Source: Phormidium ambiguum IAM M-71
GTDB lineage: Bacteria; Cyanobacteriota; Cyanobacteriia; Cyanobacteriales; Aerosakkonemataceae
Reading direction: 5' to 3'
Length of the DNA stretch: 64,000 bases
Assembly: GCF_001904725.1 (NCBI RefSeq)
Contig: NZ_MRCE01000004.1
Span: 56,406 to 120,405 of the forward strand
The stretch's first letter is position 1, and every line of letters starts with the position of its first letter. The notes beneath the pieces were generated by a model that made no database searches, was not told where the DNA came from, and saw only the letters and a program-made list of their open reading frames with translations. Shown piece after piece: positions 55,171 through 63,971 of this stretch. The position numbers were made by a program, and so were the translations under genes.

Positions 55171-56427
55171 TTAAAGCTGTTTTTCGATCGCATCACAAGC
55201 CACAGAAACCCCATTTTCTGCTTGAATAATTCGCCCAATTTCTGTTGCTTTCGCTGCATAATTGGGATTTTCTAACAATTCACCTAACTTTTTGGCTACT
55301 CTGGCCGCTGAATACTGCTTGCGGGAAATAGTGCGGGAAGTTCCCAAGCGTTCAACTCTTGCCGCATTGTCTGGCTGGTCGTGGCTGTAGGGCATTATCA
55401 GCGTTGGACGACCCGCCCGTAAAGCTTGTGCGGTTGTGCCTATGCCGCCTTGATGGACGATCGCACAAGCACGCGGAAAAATTTGTGAGTATGGAGTATA
55501 ACCTACAGCAATCATGTTTTCCGAAAGATTTTCTGGAGGTGCATTTTTACCAATCAACAAAACTGCACGACGATTTAACAATTTTGCCGCTTGAATGCTT
55601 TCTTGAAAAAAGTTACCAGGTGCCATAACTGCGGCTGAACCTAGAGTAAAAACGAGCGGTGGTTCACCTACTTCTAAAAATTGCTTAAGTTCTGGTGTGA
55701 GTTCCGCTTTTTCCTCAGTACCATCATAAAAAGTAAACCCTGTAATCACCGTATTTTTTGCCCAATCAGGTTGAGGTTTTGCGAATGCTGAGGAGAACAT
55801 TGCCAGTACAAGATAAGGCGAATACTTATCCTCGATAAAGGGATTGCCCACAAGGGGAGGTAAGCCAATTTCTTGTCGTAGTTGATGAATCGGTTCCGCC
55901 CAAGATTTAGTCATTACTTTTGATAATTGAATAACACCTTGGTTGACGATCGAACCAAGCCCGCGCAGTTTAAATAAAAATGGAAATACAGGGATTACTG
56001 ATGGGTCGTAAATAGATAAAAATGCGGCAGGTTGTAGGACTGTGTTCGCCCAGGGAATTCCTACTTTTTCCGCAACAAATCGCGCTGCTACAACTCCTTC
56101 ACCCGTAATAATAAAATCTGCATCTTTGGCACAGTTCATTACATCTGTGTAAGTTTCCCGTAAATTTGCGCCAACCCAATTTCGGATGATATACTCTGTC
56201 CCCGTTTTCAAATCCATCATTCGCGCCATTTCTTCAGGGTCATTCAAAGCAGTATTATCAGGGCGCATTCGATGAAACTCAAACCCCAAAGATTCTATTT
56301 TGCTTTGATATTCTTTGTGAGTGGCAAACACTACATTGTGACCACGTTTTTTTAATTCTTGCGCGATCGCAATTTTCGGATGCAAATCGCCAAAAGAACC
56401 GATTGTAGTTAAAACAATTCGACTCAC
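55171..56427 (-). CDS. GT1-family glycosyltransferase
   Basis: A 418-residue GT-B enzyme with the start RIVLTTIGSFGDLHPKIAIAQELKKRGHNVVFATH and the C-terminal nucleotide-sugar binding motif, here VHQGGIGTTAQALRAGRPTLIMP with the HGGxGT core (HQGGIGT). It resembles sterol/flavonoid and macrolide glycosyltransferases. No membrane segment. A donor such as UDP-glucose is expected; the acceptor is not inferred. It is possibly in a unit with the creatininase-type gene. Confidence 0.92.
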   Translation of the reverse strand: MSRIVLTTIGSFGDLHPKIAIAQELKKRGHNVVFATHKEYQSKIESLGFEFHRMRPDNTALNDPEEMARMMDLKTGTEYIIRNWVGANLRETYTDVMNCAKDADFIITGEGVVAARFVAEKVGIPWANTVLQPAAFLSIYDPSVIPVFPFLFKLRGLGSIVNQGVIQLSKVMTKSWAEPIHQLRQEIGLPPLVGNPFIEDKYSPYLVLAMFSSAFAKPQPDWAKNTVITGFTFYDGTEEKAELTPELKQFLEVGEPPLVFTLGSAAVMAPGNFFQESIQAAKLLNRRAVLLIGKNAPPENLSENMIAVGYTPYSQIFPRACAIVHQGGIGTTAQALRAGRPTLIMPYSHDQPDNAARVERLGTSRTISRKQYSAARVAKKLGELLENPNYAAKATEIGRIIQAENGVSVACDAIEKQL

Positions 56428-56499
56428 TCTTTTACCTCATCAATAATTTCTCTTCTAACTCTCTGCGTTCTCTGCGCCTCTGCGGTTCAAAAAAAAATC

Positions 56500-57036
56500 T
56501 CACTCCACCTCAGAAAACCAAATTTTGTAAGGTGCATACCTATCTCTCTGATAAGAACCAACCCAAATGCTATAAGTTCCAGCTAACCATTGACCAGCAA
56601 TCCCCGCATTTTTCCCTTCATAATCATCATTACACCAAGTTCCACCGGGGCCACTAATTATTAATGTTGTATCGGCGCGACTAATAACTTGAACTCGCAG
56701 ATAATTTAAAGGAGAAGTTATTTGCAAAGTGTGGTTGGGATGGCGATCGACAAAACCCGTGCAAGGCCCTAATTTTGTATCTCTTCGACCAGCAATTTCC
56801 CTAGCAAGCTCCATTCCCCCACTAATACCGTAAATAAATTCAGGGTCTGGTCTAAATTGAGGGTTAATTGTAACGCCGCGAAAAATAGGAAGATTCGGAT
56901 TAGGAGTGAATTGCCCTTGAGTTTGTTCTGCTAAGATTAGGTTAATAAATAAAGTTATGAATAAACTTAAAACCGAGTAAAGATTAAAAAAATGTTTAAT
57001 TTTGTAATTTGGGATTGGTAATCTTTTTTTGTACAT
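56500..57036 (-). CDS. Secreted or membrane-anchored protein of unknown function
   Basis: A 178-residue protein. A hydrophobic N-terminal segment (residues 18-36, LYSVLSLFITLFINLIL) precedes a beta-rich domain with GPCTGFVDRHPNHTLQIT, then IISGPGGTWCNDDYEGKN, then AGTYSIWVGSYQRDRYAPY. The two Cys could form a disulfide, which suits an extracytoplasmic location. The C-terminal part is reminiscent of the small carbohydrate or PPC-like beta-sandwich domains seen in cyanobacteria, but the family is not certain. Confidence 0.75.
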   Translation of the reverse strand: MYKKRLPIPNYKIKHFFNLYSVLSLFITLFINLILAEQTQGQFTPNPNLPIFRGVTINPQFRPDPEFIYGISGGMELAREIAGRRDTKLGPCTGFVDRHPNHTLQITSPLNYLRVQVISRADTTLIISGPGGTWCNDDYEGKNAGIAGQWLAGTYSIWVGSYQRDRYAPYKIWFSEVE

Positions 57037-57236
57037 GATGTTTTGGGTATGGGGAAGTAAATAATTTCAGTTATTTTATCATACTTCCCCAAAGTAATTT
57101 CTAAATAACAGCAAATGCAATTCTGCCCATTCATTATTCTAAAATTTCACAGCATTTACTATTATCTGTGTTCTTTATGAAACATTAATCAAGCATAATT
57201 AAATCAACAAAATCATGCTAAATTCTCAGTCAGCTT

Positions 57237-58220
57237 TTATGCCTTTACTCCATCGGTTTTAACTTCTTTGGAGTAGGATACATTGGTATGGAGTTTGCGA
57301 AAACCAACAGATTCATAAAGTTGTCTTGCTCCGTTAGGATTATCGTAATCTACTCCGATTTTGGCAATATCCATTCCCGCAGCAAGTAATGTTTGCATTC
57401 CGCTAAGTAACATTGCTTTTCCCAATCCTAAACGGCGGAAACCGCGCCTAGTTCCGAGAATACCTACCCAACCTTCTTGACGACCGCTGCGTTTGTTATC
57501 TTCGGGAAAAATTGCACAGTAACAGTGAGAAGCAAAGGTGCCATCAGGAGCGATCGCAACTAAGTCCAACTCCGGTTTATAATCTGGATCTGTGCGCCAA
57601 TATTTGTAATCTTCTACTGTTAAATCGTGATGATTCCAGTGATCGATGAATGATTGGTTGTGCATTTCTACCCAAGCTTCCGCGTCTTGTTCAGGTGTAA
57701 CACAACGAACTGTATAACCTGCGGGAATTTGTGGTTGTGCAAGTGGTTCTTGGAGACTGCGTTCCATTATGGGAAAATAGCGATCGGCACTGAAACCATT
57801 TTCATGTAGTACGGCGATGCGATCGATTTGACTGTCTCGACTGCTACAACGCAATTTAACAGAACTAACACCCTGTTCTTTTGCTATTTCCCGGAGACGT
57901 TCTTCTCCCCAATTAATAATTTCTCGTTCCAAAGTTCCCCCACGAGCAGAAGGAAGAACCCTAAACCCAAGATAACAATCAGTTAGTTCGCCAACTGGCG
58001 GTTTCCAAAATGAAGCAAAGCCAATTAATTTACCAGTGTCATCTTCCCAAAGTTGGATATTGCGTTCTTTATCGAAAGAAGGTTCATTAAATTCTCGTTC
58101 TAGTTCGGCAACTGTTGTCCATTGTTCAAGTTTATCTACTGCTTCGCAAGCTTCCAGAAGATTTGCGATCGGTTCTAAATCTGTTTCACCCCCGTAGGGG
58201 CGCTTTGTTAGCATTAACAT
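57237..58220 (-). CDS. Tandem GNAT acetyltransferase
   Basis: A 327-residue protein with two GNAT-like domains: residues 1-150 (degenerate, RVLPSARGGTLEREIINW) and 165-320, where the acetyl-CoA loop is RRGFRRLGLGKAMLLSG (pattern R-x-x-G-x-G/A). The C-terminal NPNGARQLYESVGFRKLHT is typical. The acceptor is unknown. This layout resembles mycothiol synthase-like proteins, but cyanobacteria do not make mycothiol, so a different substrate is likely. Confidence 0.9.
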   Translation of the reverse strand: MLMLTKRPYGGETDLEPIANLLEACEAVDKLEQWTTVAELEREFNEPSFDKERNIQLWEDDTGKLIGFASFWKPPVGELTDCYLGFRVLPSARGGTLEREIINWGEERLREIAKEQGVSSVKLRCSSRDSQIDRIAVLHENGFSADRYFPIMERSLQEPLAQPQIPAGYTVRCVTPEQDAEAWVEMHNQSFIDHWNHHDLTVEDYKYWRTDPDYKPELDLVAIAPDGTFASHCYCAIFPEDNKRSGRQEGWVGILGTRRGFRRLGLGKAMLLSGMQTLLAAGMDIAKIGVDYDNPNGARQLYESVGFRKLHTNVSYSKEVKTDGVKA

Positions 58221-58349
58221 AAGCTTTGTAATTCAGATATACTTCAATATACTACTTAACGTATTACATTGAAGTATGAAGTTAACTCACCCGATCGGGT
58301 GAAGTGCAATATTAAATTCTGTTAATTAGTTGTGTTTCTCGTAATTTAA

Positions 58350-58391
58350 CCCCACCCCTTAATCCCCTCCCCGTCTACGGGGAGGGGAGAC
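58350..58391. repeat. GC-rich hairpin box, copy 3
   Basis: Almost identical to the boxes at 30478 and 34679, with arms CCCCTCCCCGT (58364-58374) and ACGGGGAGGGG (58377-58387). Confidence 0.85.
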
Positions 58392-58435
58392 AGAGCAATC
58401 CAGCGAAAATATAAATTAGGATACAGATAGAGTAG

Positions 58436-58495
58436 GGGCGGGTTTAGCCAAAAGCCTGGAATACCCAGCCATAAAATTGAAATCAAAACCCGCCC
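58436..58495. repeat. GGGCGGGTTT inverted repeat
   Basis: Perfect 10-bp arms GGGCGGGTTT and AAACCCGCCC enclose 40 bp. This matches a widespread dispersed repeat type in cyanobacteria; it may form a long hairpin between the GNAT and HAD genes. Confidence 0.7.
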
Positions 58496-58562
58496 TTGAC
58501 CAAGCATTTGTAACCAACATTTAAGTAATCGATATCAGTCCTAAAAAAGTGCCCAGTCCCTA

Positions 58563-59294
58563 CTAGTCCCCAATCTTCAGTCCCCATTCAATCAACTCTA
58601 TGACACCTGCACCTCGACTATTTTCTGTTACCAAATCTACTTGATTTTTCACAGTAGGAAGGGCATTTGCAACCGCAACAGAGTAACCGCAAACATTTAA
58701 AAATGCCAAATCATTTTCCGCATCTCCGACACCAACGATCGCATTTAGCGAAATTCCCAATTCCTTAGCTGCTGCAACTAAACCCGCTTCTTTATCAATA
58801 CCTTTTGGTAAAATCATCACTGCACCTTTATTCAGAATTACTTGTAAATCCAGATTCATTTCCTGAATTAAAGCAAGTGCTTCGACGCTGTAAGGTTCCC
58901 AGGTGGCGACGATAATTCGACCAAGACCAACTATGGGATAATCTGACTGAATATGGGCAAATTCTTGAGATGTTTGTTGTTGATTAGCTTCACTTGCTTT
59001 TTGAATGCGATCGTTCAATTGTTGAATAAATTCTGCTGATGGACGTTCAGCTAATAGCTTCTCAATTTTACTAGCTGGTTGATAAAGCATTGCACCATTT
59101 TCTGCTACTACCCAATCAAAAAAATCGAGACAAGTAGTAATTTGTAATAAGTCATCTAACTGACGACCTGTAATTAAAATAAGTTTGCGTCCAGAATCTC
59201 GCCATCTTTGCAATGCGGCTAAAGTGCGATCGTCAACTTGTCCATCTGTAGCAAGGGTGCCATCATAATCTGTTGCTAATGCAAGGTAAGTCAT
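58563..59294 (-). CDS. HAD-IIB (Cof-type) phosphatase
   Basis: A 243-residue HAD phosphohydrolase. The catalytic Asp pair is Asp9/Asp11 in LATDYDGTLA. Motif II is in ILITGR, Lys in the NKGAVMILPKGIDKEAG region, and motif IV is GDAENDLAFLNVCGYSVAVANA. The IIB cap lies between. Such enzymes dephosphorylate sugar phosphates or other small phosphates; the true substrate is unknown. The DUF-free, normal-length form is about 270 residues, so this is slightly short. Confidence 0.92.
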   Translation of the reverse strand: MTYLALATDYDGTLATDGQVDDRTLAALQRWRDSGRKLILITGRQLDDLLQITTCLDFFDWVVAENGAMLYQPASKIEKLLAERPSAEFIQQLNDRIQKASEANQQQTSQEFAHIQSDYPIVGLGRIIVATWEPYSVEALALIQEMNLDLQVILNKGAVMILPKGIDKEAGLVAAAKELGISLNAIVGVGDAENDLAFLNVCGYSVAVANALPTVKNQVDLVTENSRGAGVIELIEWGLKIGD

Positions 59295-59359
59295 GGGATT
59301 TTGGCTATTAGATTTTCAATTTTTATTGCATTCTCTGGAAAAATGCACTTAATTATTGT

Positions 59360-59380
59360 CCCTCCCTTTCACAGGGAGGG
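59360..59380 (-). terminator. Hairpin after trpB2
   Basis: CCCTCCCT (59360-59367) and AGGGAGGG (59373-59380) form a perfect 8-bp stem, 16 bp after the trpB2 stop. It resembles the GC-rich repeat family and may serve as its terminator, although no clean U-run follows. Confidence 0.55.
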
Positions 59381-59395
59381 GCTTGGGATGGAGTT

Positions 59396-60754
59396 CTAAC
59401 CAACAACAGGTAAACCTGCCAAAGCCATCGCCACTTCCTCTGAACTATACTCCGTATCTACCAATTTTCCAGCCTGATAGTCCATGTACGCTTGCATATC
59501 AAAATGTCCATGACCACACAAGTTAAATAAAATGGTCTTACTCTCGCCCGACTCTTTGCATTTCAACGCCTCATCAACAGCTGCTTTCACCGCATGATTC
59601 GCCTCTGGTGCTGGAAGAATACCTTCTGCTCTAGCAAAAGTCAACCCAGCAGCAAAACAACCTAACTGATATTCCGAGCGGGGTTTTGCCAAGCCCAAAT
59701 TCACTACATGACTCACCAGGGGAGCCATCCCGTGATAGCGTAAACCACCTGCATGAATCCCTTCCGGTACAAACGTGCTGCCCAAAGTGTGCATTTTTAC
59801 TAGGGGTGTTAAGTGCGCCGTATCGCCAAAATCATAAGCGTACTTGCCACGAGTCAAAGATGGGCAAGCCGCAGGTTCTACCGCAATAATCTCTACATCT
59901 CTCTCACCGCGTAGCTTTGCCCCTAAAAACGGAAAGGCGATACCTGCAAAGTTACTACCTCCACCTGTGCATCCCACAATAATATCTGGATAATCGCCTG
60001 CCATTTCTAACTGTGCTAATGCTTCGAGTCCAATCACCGTTTGATGTAATAAAACGTGATTGAGGACACTTCCTAAAGCATACTTAGTTTCCTCATCTTG
60101 AGCAGCTACTTCTACTGCTTCACTGATAGCAATACCCAAACTACCTGTACTGTTGGGGTGTTCTGCTAGGATGGCTCTCCCTGCTTGAGTTTCATCACTT
60201 GGACTGGCAACTACTCTGGCTCCGTAAGTCTCCATCAACGCTCGACGGTAGGGCTTTTGGTTGTAACTCACTTTCACCATGTAAACCAAAACTTCCAACC
60301 CAAACAATGCTCCCGCAAATGCTAGAGAAGAACCCCACTGTCCGGCTCCGGTTTCTGTGGTTAAACGCTTTACCCCTGCTTGTTTGTTGTAGTATGCCTG
60401 AGCAACGGCGGTATTTGGTTTGTGGCTTCCGGCTGGGCTGACTCCTTCGTACTTGTAGTAGATTTTGGCTGGCGTGTCGAGGGCTTTTTCCAGACGACGG
60501 GCGCGATATAGTGGTGTGGGTCGCCATTGTCGGTAGATGGAGTGCACTTCGTCAGGAATCTCAATCCAACGTTCTTGGCTGACTTCCTGTTCAATCAAAC
60601 TCATGGGGAACAGGGGAGCCAAGTCATCAGGAGTAATGGGTTGTCCTGTACCTGGATGGAGAACGGGAGATAGTGGTGTGGGTAAGTCTGCTTGGATGTT
60701 GTACCAAGCTGTGGGCATTTGGTTTTCTGATAATAAGTATTTAATGGTTTCCAT
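59396..60754 (-). CDS. trpB2: TrpB2-type tryptophan synthase beta-like enzyme
   Basis: A PLP enzyme of 452 residues from the ATG at 60754. PLP-binding Lys114 is in [15 protein letters not shown]; the motif [14 protein letters not shown] and the glycine-rich phosphate site [15 protein letters not shown] are present. The length and the N-terminal extension ([20 protein letters not shown]) are those of TrpB2 rather than TrpB1, which partners TrpA. TrpB2 enzymes convert indole and serine to tryptophan, possibly scavenging free indole. No trpA is adjacent. Confidence 0.94.
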   Translation of the reverse strand: METIKYLLSENQMPTAWYNIQADLPTPLSPVLHPGTGQPITPDDLAPLFPMSLIEQEVSQERWIEIPDEVHSIYRQWRPTPLYRARRLEKALDTPAKIYYKYEGVSPAGSHKPNTAVAQAYYNKQAGVKRLTTETGAGQWGSSLAFAGALFGLEVLVYMVKVSYNQKPYRRALMETYGARVVASPSDETQAGRAILAEHPNSTGSLGIAISEAVEVAAQDEETKYALGSVLNHVLLHQTVIGLEALAQLEMAGDYPDIIVGCTGGGSNFAGIAFPFLGAKLRGERDVEIIAVEPAACPSLTRGKYAYDFGDTAHLTPLVKMHTLGSTFVPEGIHAGGLRYHGMAPLVSHVVNLGLAKPRSEYQLGCFAAGLTFARAEGILPAPEANHAVKAAVDEALKCKESGESKTILFNLCGHGHFDMQAYMDYQAGKLVDTEYSSEEVAMALAGLPVVG

Positions 60755-60953
60755 TTCCAATTCCTGAACAATTAGAAGTTTCTATTGTCCGCGATTGTTT
60801 CACTTTTGCAAAACTTTGACTTCAGATTGCAAAACGAAAATTTTACATCTATCTTTTTTTGGGCAGATTTTACTTTGATTGCTAGTTTTTGGTGAGGTTA
60901 TAAAAAGTTTTCTGCCCTTTTAAAAAATCCTTTATTTTTATTACTATTACCTC

Positions 60954-61247
60954 TTAATCCGCGACGTAGCGCCACCCTTCGGGTTCATATTCGCGTTGAA
61001 TGCGAATCATCCAATTACCTTGGGGAATAGCAATTTTTTCATGTTCTTCATGAGTGAGTAATGCTGTGGGTGATAATACTTTTAGGTACAGCGTTCCATT
61101 ACGTTCATATAATTCCGCTTCCCCTTCGCTAATACGGTGTTTGTGCCCGGTGACTTCTCCTTCTGCTAGCGTTAGGTGAGGTAGTTGTTCTCCTTCAATC
61201 GATTGAGTAGGAATTAAAATTACGTCGCCTTGTCTGATTGGTTGCAT
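60954..61247 (-). CDS. 97-residue conserved protein downstream of LRR-DUF6745-like gene
   Basis: A small, charged protein (IRQGDVILIPTQS at the start, GEVTGHKHRISEGEAELYE in the middle, REYEPEGWRYVAD at the end). It is all beta in outline. I recall such proteins as frequent neighbours of LRR/DUF6745-type genes in cyanobacteria and other bacteria, and here it starts 58 bp after the stop of that gene on the same strand. The conserved His in TGHKHR could bind metal or act in catalysis, but no function is known to me. Confidence 0.8.
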   Translation of the reverse strand: MQPIRQGDVILIPTQSIEGEQLPHLTLAEGEVTGHKHRISEGEAELYERNGTLYLKVLSPTALLTHEEHEKIAIPQGNWMIRIQREYEPEGWRYVAD

Positions 61248-61305
61248 GACAAATTTCCTCTTTTAAATATTTCTAAACTACATTTATCTTTTGTTCAATT
61301 CCAGG

Positions 61306-62136
61306 TTACGTCTCGACAGCAAAAGCTTCCGGGTCAATATCCCAGTTTACCCAGCCAATCGCTTCTCTTGCAGAAGTAAGATTAGGTGGTACGCGCAAAA
61401 CGTGAATGTGTGCCGTACTCGGACAAGTCATTTTTAGCAAATGGATCGGTTCGATGTCGATGTTTGCATCTATCTTTAGTAAGGTGTATTCGCGGTAACG
61501 ATCGATCGCACTCGCCCCCAACTCTTGCATAATGCGATAACACCCAATCTGTTGAATCAAAACTCGTCGAACTTCTACATTATCTTCTGTGAGTAACCAT
61601 TCGGCTTTCCACTGACTAAAGTGTGTCCAATAGCGGCGCGGAAGGTTAATTCCAAAACAATGAACTCTCAGAATTGGATTTGGATGATTAGCTAAAGCAG
61701 ATAAATCTTGAATCGGATTGTCGTCCAGATAGAGTTCTTTTAAAGAATGCAGTTGCCCAATCTCGGCTGGCAGACTTGTCAGCTGGTTGCTACTCAAATC
61801 GAGTGATGTCAAAGAATGCAGTTGTCCGATCTCGGCTGGCAGACTTGTCAGCTGGTTGTGGTACAGATCGAGCGATGTCAAAGAATGCAGTTGTCCGATC
61901 TCGGCTGGCAGATTTGTCAGCTGGTTGTAGTACAGATCGAGCGATGTCAAAGAATGCAGTTGTCCGATCTCGGCTGGCAGACTTGTCAGTTGGTTGTAGT
62001 ACAGATCGAGCGATGTCAAAGAATGCAGTTGTCCGATCTCGGCTGGCAGATTTGTCAGGTGGTTGTCGTTCAGATCAAGTTCTGTTGCATCTAGGGAATT
62101 AAGAATTTGCTGTCGCACTTTTTCAATGTCTGACAT
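61306..62136 (-). CDS. LRR protein with DUF6745-like C-terminus, copy 1
   Basis: A 276-residue protein. A short N-terminal helix is followed by five 23-residue leucine-rich repeats (LPAEIGQLHSLTSLDLYYN type, residues about 20-140). A conserved domain ends the protein (about 150-276, with WKAEWLLTEDNVEVRRVLI, then REYTLLKIDANID, then LRVPPNLTSAREAIGWVNW). The C-terminal part resembles DUF6745 by memory. The four central repeats are nearly identical at DNA level. A closely similar gene lies at 63090-63971. RBS AAGGAAG. Function unknown; LRRs usually bind proteins. Confidence 0.85.
   Translation of the reverse strand: MSDIEKVRQQILNSLDATELDLNDNHLTNLPAEIGQLHSLTSLDLYYNQLTSLPAEIGQLHSLTSLDLYYNQLTNLPAEIGQLHSLTSLDLYHNQLTSLPAEIGQLHSLTSLDLSSNQLTSLPAEIGQLHSLKELYLDDNPIQDLSALANHPNPILRVHCFGINLPRRYWTHFSQWKAEWLLTEDNVEVRRVLIQQIGCYRIMQELGASAIDRYREYTLLKIDANIDIEPIHLLKMTCPSTAHIHVLRVPPNLTSAREAIGWVNWDIDPEAFAVET
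61801..62076 (-). repeat. 69-bp tandem DNA repeats in the LRR gene
   Basis: Four direct repeats of 69 bp begin at 61801, 61870, 61939 and 62008. Neighbouring units differ at only 3, 2 and 4 of 69 positions, including silent sites. This encodes the LRRs of the gene and points to recent slippage or gene conversion. The paralogue at 63 kb has more divergent units. Confidence 0.9.
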
Positions 62137-62348
62137 CGTTTCTTCCTTTGCCTCTTGCAGATTGGGTAAGTTTTTGATATTGGCGATCGCATTCTCGATT
62201 CAAATTAGTTTGGGAGAAATGCGGGTTGTCCATCAAGCGATCGCATAATTTCCGAATTCGATCGTGTTTATCGGTAAGGCGATCGGCTCCCTCCACTATC
62301 AAAAAATTGATATACAATCGGAAAATTGAGCAAATATGTATACACTCT

Positions 62349-62579
62349 ATGACTTCTCGATCTTCATATTCAACCAGAAACTTTCTCATCAAACTACAAA
62401 CCCTGCCACCAGAGCAACAACAGCAAGTAGCTGATTTTGTGGAATTTCTCGCTCAAAAGTATAGCCATACTCCTCAACAAAAATCAGGTCGCGTGCTAGG
62501 CTTACACAAGGATATGGGTTGGATGAGCGAGGACTTTAATGCTCCCTTAGCAGACGAATTTTGGCTTGGGGAACTATGA
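62349..62579 (+). CDS. DUF2281-type antitoxin
   Basis: A protein of 76 residues from the ATG at 62349; an upstream in-frame extension to 62226 lacks support and overlaps the LRR upstream region. The N-terminal helix KLQTLPPEQQQQVADFVEFLAQKY is the DUF2281 motif found in antitoxins paired with PIN toxins; the C-terminus WMSEDFNAPLADEFWLGEL would bind the toxin. The stop overlaps the toxin start by 4 bp (ATGA), so the two are translationally coupled. It is on the strand opposite the flanking LRR genes. Confidence 0.88.
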   Translation: MTSRSSYSTRNFLIKLQTLPPEQQQQVADFVEFLAQKYSHTPQQKSGRVLGLHKDMGWMSEDFNAPLADEFWLGEL

Positions 62580-62962
62580 ATCTGCTATTAGACACGCACG
62601 TTTTTATCTGGCTGTCGCTCACTCCAGAGCGGCTTTCAGAACGAGTTACGGATTTGTTGATGGATGAAACGAACCTCTGGTTTTTGAGTCTTGTCAGTAT
62701 CTGGGAAATGCAAATCAAACGACAACTGGGTAAGTTATCGCTCAATCTTCCACTTCCAGAACTGATTGCAAGTCAACAACAAACAAATGGTTTGCAGCTT
62801 CTTCCAATCGAGTTAAATCACATCTTTACCTTAGAAAATCTACCTCAATTTCATCGAGACCCTTTCGATCGATTGCTCATTGCTCAAGCAATCACTGAAC
62901 AGATACCGCTCTTGAGCATTGATACAGTCTTTGACCATTACCCCGTCCAGCGACTTTGGTAA
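62576..62962 (+). CDS. PIN-domain toxin (VapC-like)
   Basis: A 128-residue PIN ribonuclease. The acidic residues expected for metal binding are Asp6 (LLLDTHVF), Glu44 (SIWEM), Asp98 (DPFDRLL) and Asp116 (SIDTVF). The start ATG overlaps the antitoxin stop. VapC toxins cleave RNA, often tRNA or rRNA. Present between two LRR paralogues, which it may have entered as a unit. Confident as a toxin-antitoxin pair by order and motifs. Confidence 0.92.
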   Translation: MNLLLDTHVFIWLSLTPERLSERVTDLLMDETNLWFLSLVSIWEMQIKRQLGKLSLNLPLPELIASQQQTNGLQLLPIELNHIFTLENLPQFHRDPFDRLLIAQAITEQIPLLSIDTVFDHYPVQRLW

Positions 62963-63089
62963 GCAATACAAGCGATCGCCTCTTTAATCTTTCTGCTTTT
63001 AGCCCGCTGCACAGTCGCTCATTTCCCGCAAAAAAATCAAATGGAGGTGCGATCGATCGCCCCCAACAAAACCACAACCTAACAACCTT

Positions 63090-63971
63090 TCAAGTCTCCA
63101 CCGCAAAGGCTTCCGGGTCAATATCCCAGTTTACCCAGCGAATCGCATCTCTGGCAGAAGTAAGATTAGGTGGTACGCGCAAAACGTGAATATGTGCAGT
63201 ACTCGGACAAGTCATTTTTACCAAATGAATTGGTTCGACATCAATTTCTGCATCTATCTTAAGTAGGGTGTATTCGCGGTAACGATCGATCGCACTCGCC
63301 CCCAACTCCTGGATAATGCGATAACACCCAATCTGTTGAATCAAAACTCGCCGAATTTCCGCATTTTCTTCTGTAAGTAACCACTCGGCTTTCCACTGAT
63401 TCAAATGTGTCCAATAGCGGCGCGGAAGTTCAATTCCAAAACAGTAAACACTTAAATTTTCACTGGGATGATTGGCTAAAGCAGATAAATCTTGAATGGG
63501 ATTGTCGTCCAGATTGAGTTCTGTCAAAGAATGCAGTTTTTGAATCTCTACTGGCAAGCTTGTCAATCTGTTGTTGAACAGATAGAATTCTTTTAAAGAA
63601 TGCAATTGTCCAATTTCTCCTGGCAAACTTGTTAGTTGATTGTAACTTAGATTGATTTCTGCCAAAGAATACAGTTGTCCAATTTCTCCTGGTAAACTTG
63701 TCAATTCATTGGAACACAGATTGAGTACCATCAAAGAATTGAGTTGTCCAATTTCTGCTGGCAAACTTGTCAATTGGTTGTAACTCAGATTGAGTATTAC
63801 CAAAGAATGAAGTTGTCCAATTTCTGCTGGCAACTTTGTCAGTTTGTTTTGACTCAGATCGATCCATATCAAAGAATGAAGTTGTCCAATTTCTGCTGGT
63901 AAACTTGTCAGTTGCTTGAAACTCAGATGGAGTTCTGTTGCTTTCTGTCGGACTTCTTCAAACTCTGACAT
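63090..63971 (-). CDS. LRR protein with DUF6745-like C-terminus, copy 2
   Basis: A 293-residue paralogue of the gene at 61306-62136. It has a start helix, then about six LRRs (LPAEIGQLHSLIWIDLSQN to LPVEIQKLHSL), which are more diverged than in copy 1, and the same C-terminal domain (about 165-293). The C-terminal coding sequences of the two genes are about 90 percent identical by eye, and the upstream stretch, including the AAGGAAG ribosome site, is also shared. So the duplication covered the gene start. The start codon is 29 bp from the window edge; no upstream gene is visible. Confidence 0.85.
   Translation of the reverse strand: MSEFEEVRQKATELHLSFKQLTSLPAEIGQLHSLIWIDLSQNKLTKLPAEIGQLHSLVILNLSYNQLTSLPAEIGQLNSLMVLNLCSNELTSLPGEIGQLYSLAEINLSYNQLTSLPGEIGQLHSLKEFYLFNNRLTSLPVEIQKLHSLTELNLDDNPIQDLSALANHPSENLSVYCFGIELPRRYWTHLNQWKAEWLLTEENAEIRRVLIQQIGCYRIIQELGASAIDRYREYTLLKIDAEIDVEPIHLVKMTCPSTAHIHVLRVPPNLTSARDAIRWVNWDIDPEAFAVET

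Larger units (their letters stand above)
58221..58562. other. Repeat-containing intergenic region
   Basis: 342 bp with a GC-rich hairpin box (58350-58391) and an inverted repeat GGGCGGGTTT (58436-58445) / AAACCCGCCC (58486-58495). No gene is seen. Confidence 0.7.

Noticed and set aside
61801-62076. Possible CRISPR array
   Set aside because: The 69-bp repeats are contiguous without spacers and lie in a coding LRR region.
61776-62102. Long plus-strand ORFs opposite the LRR gene
   Set aside because: They mirror the 69-bp repeats of the LRR gene in other frames; the minus-strand frame encodes clear LRRs.
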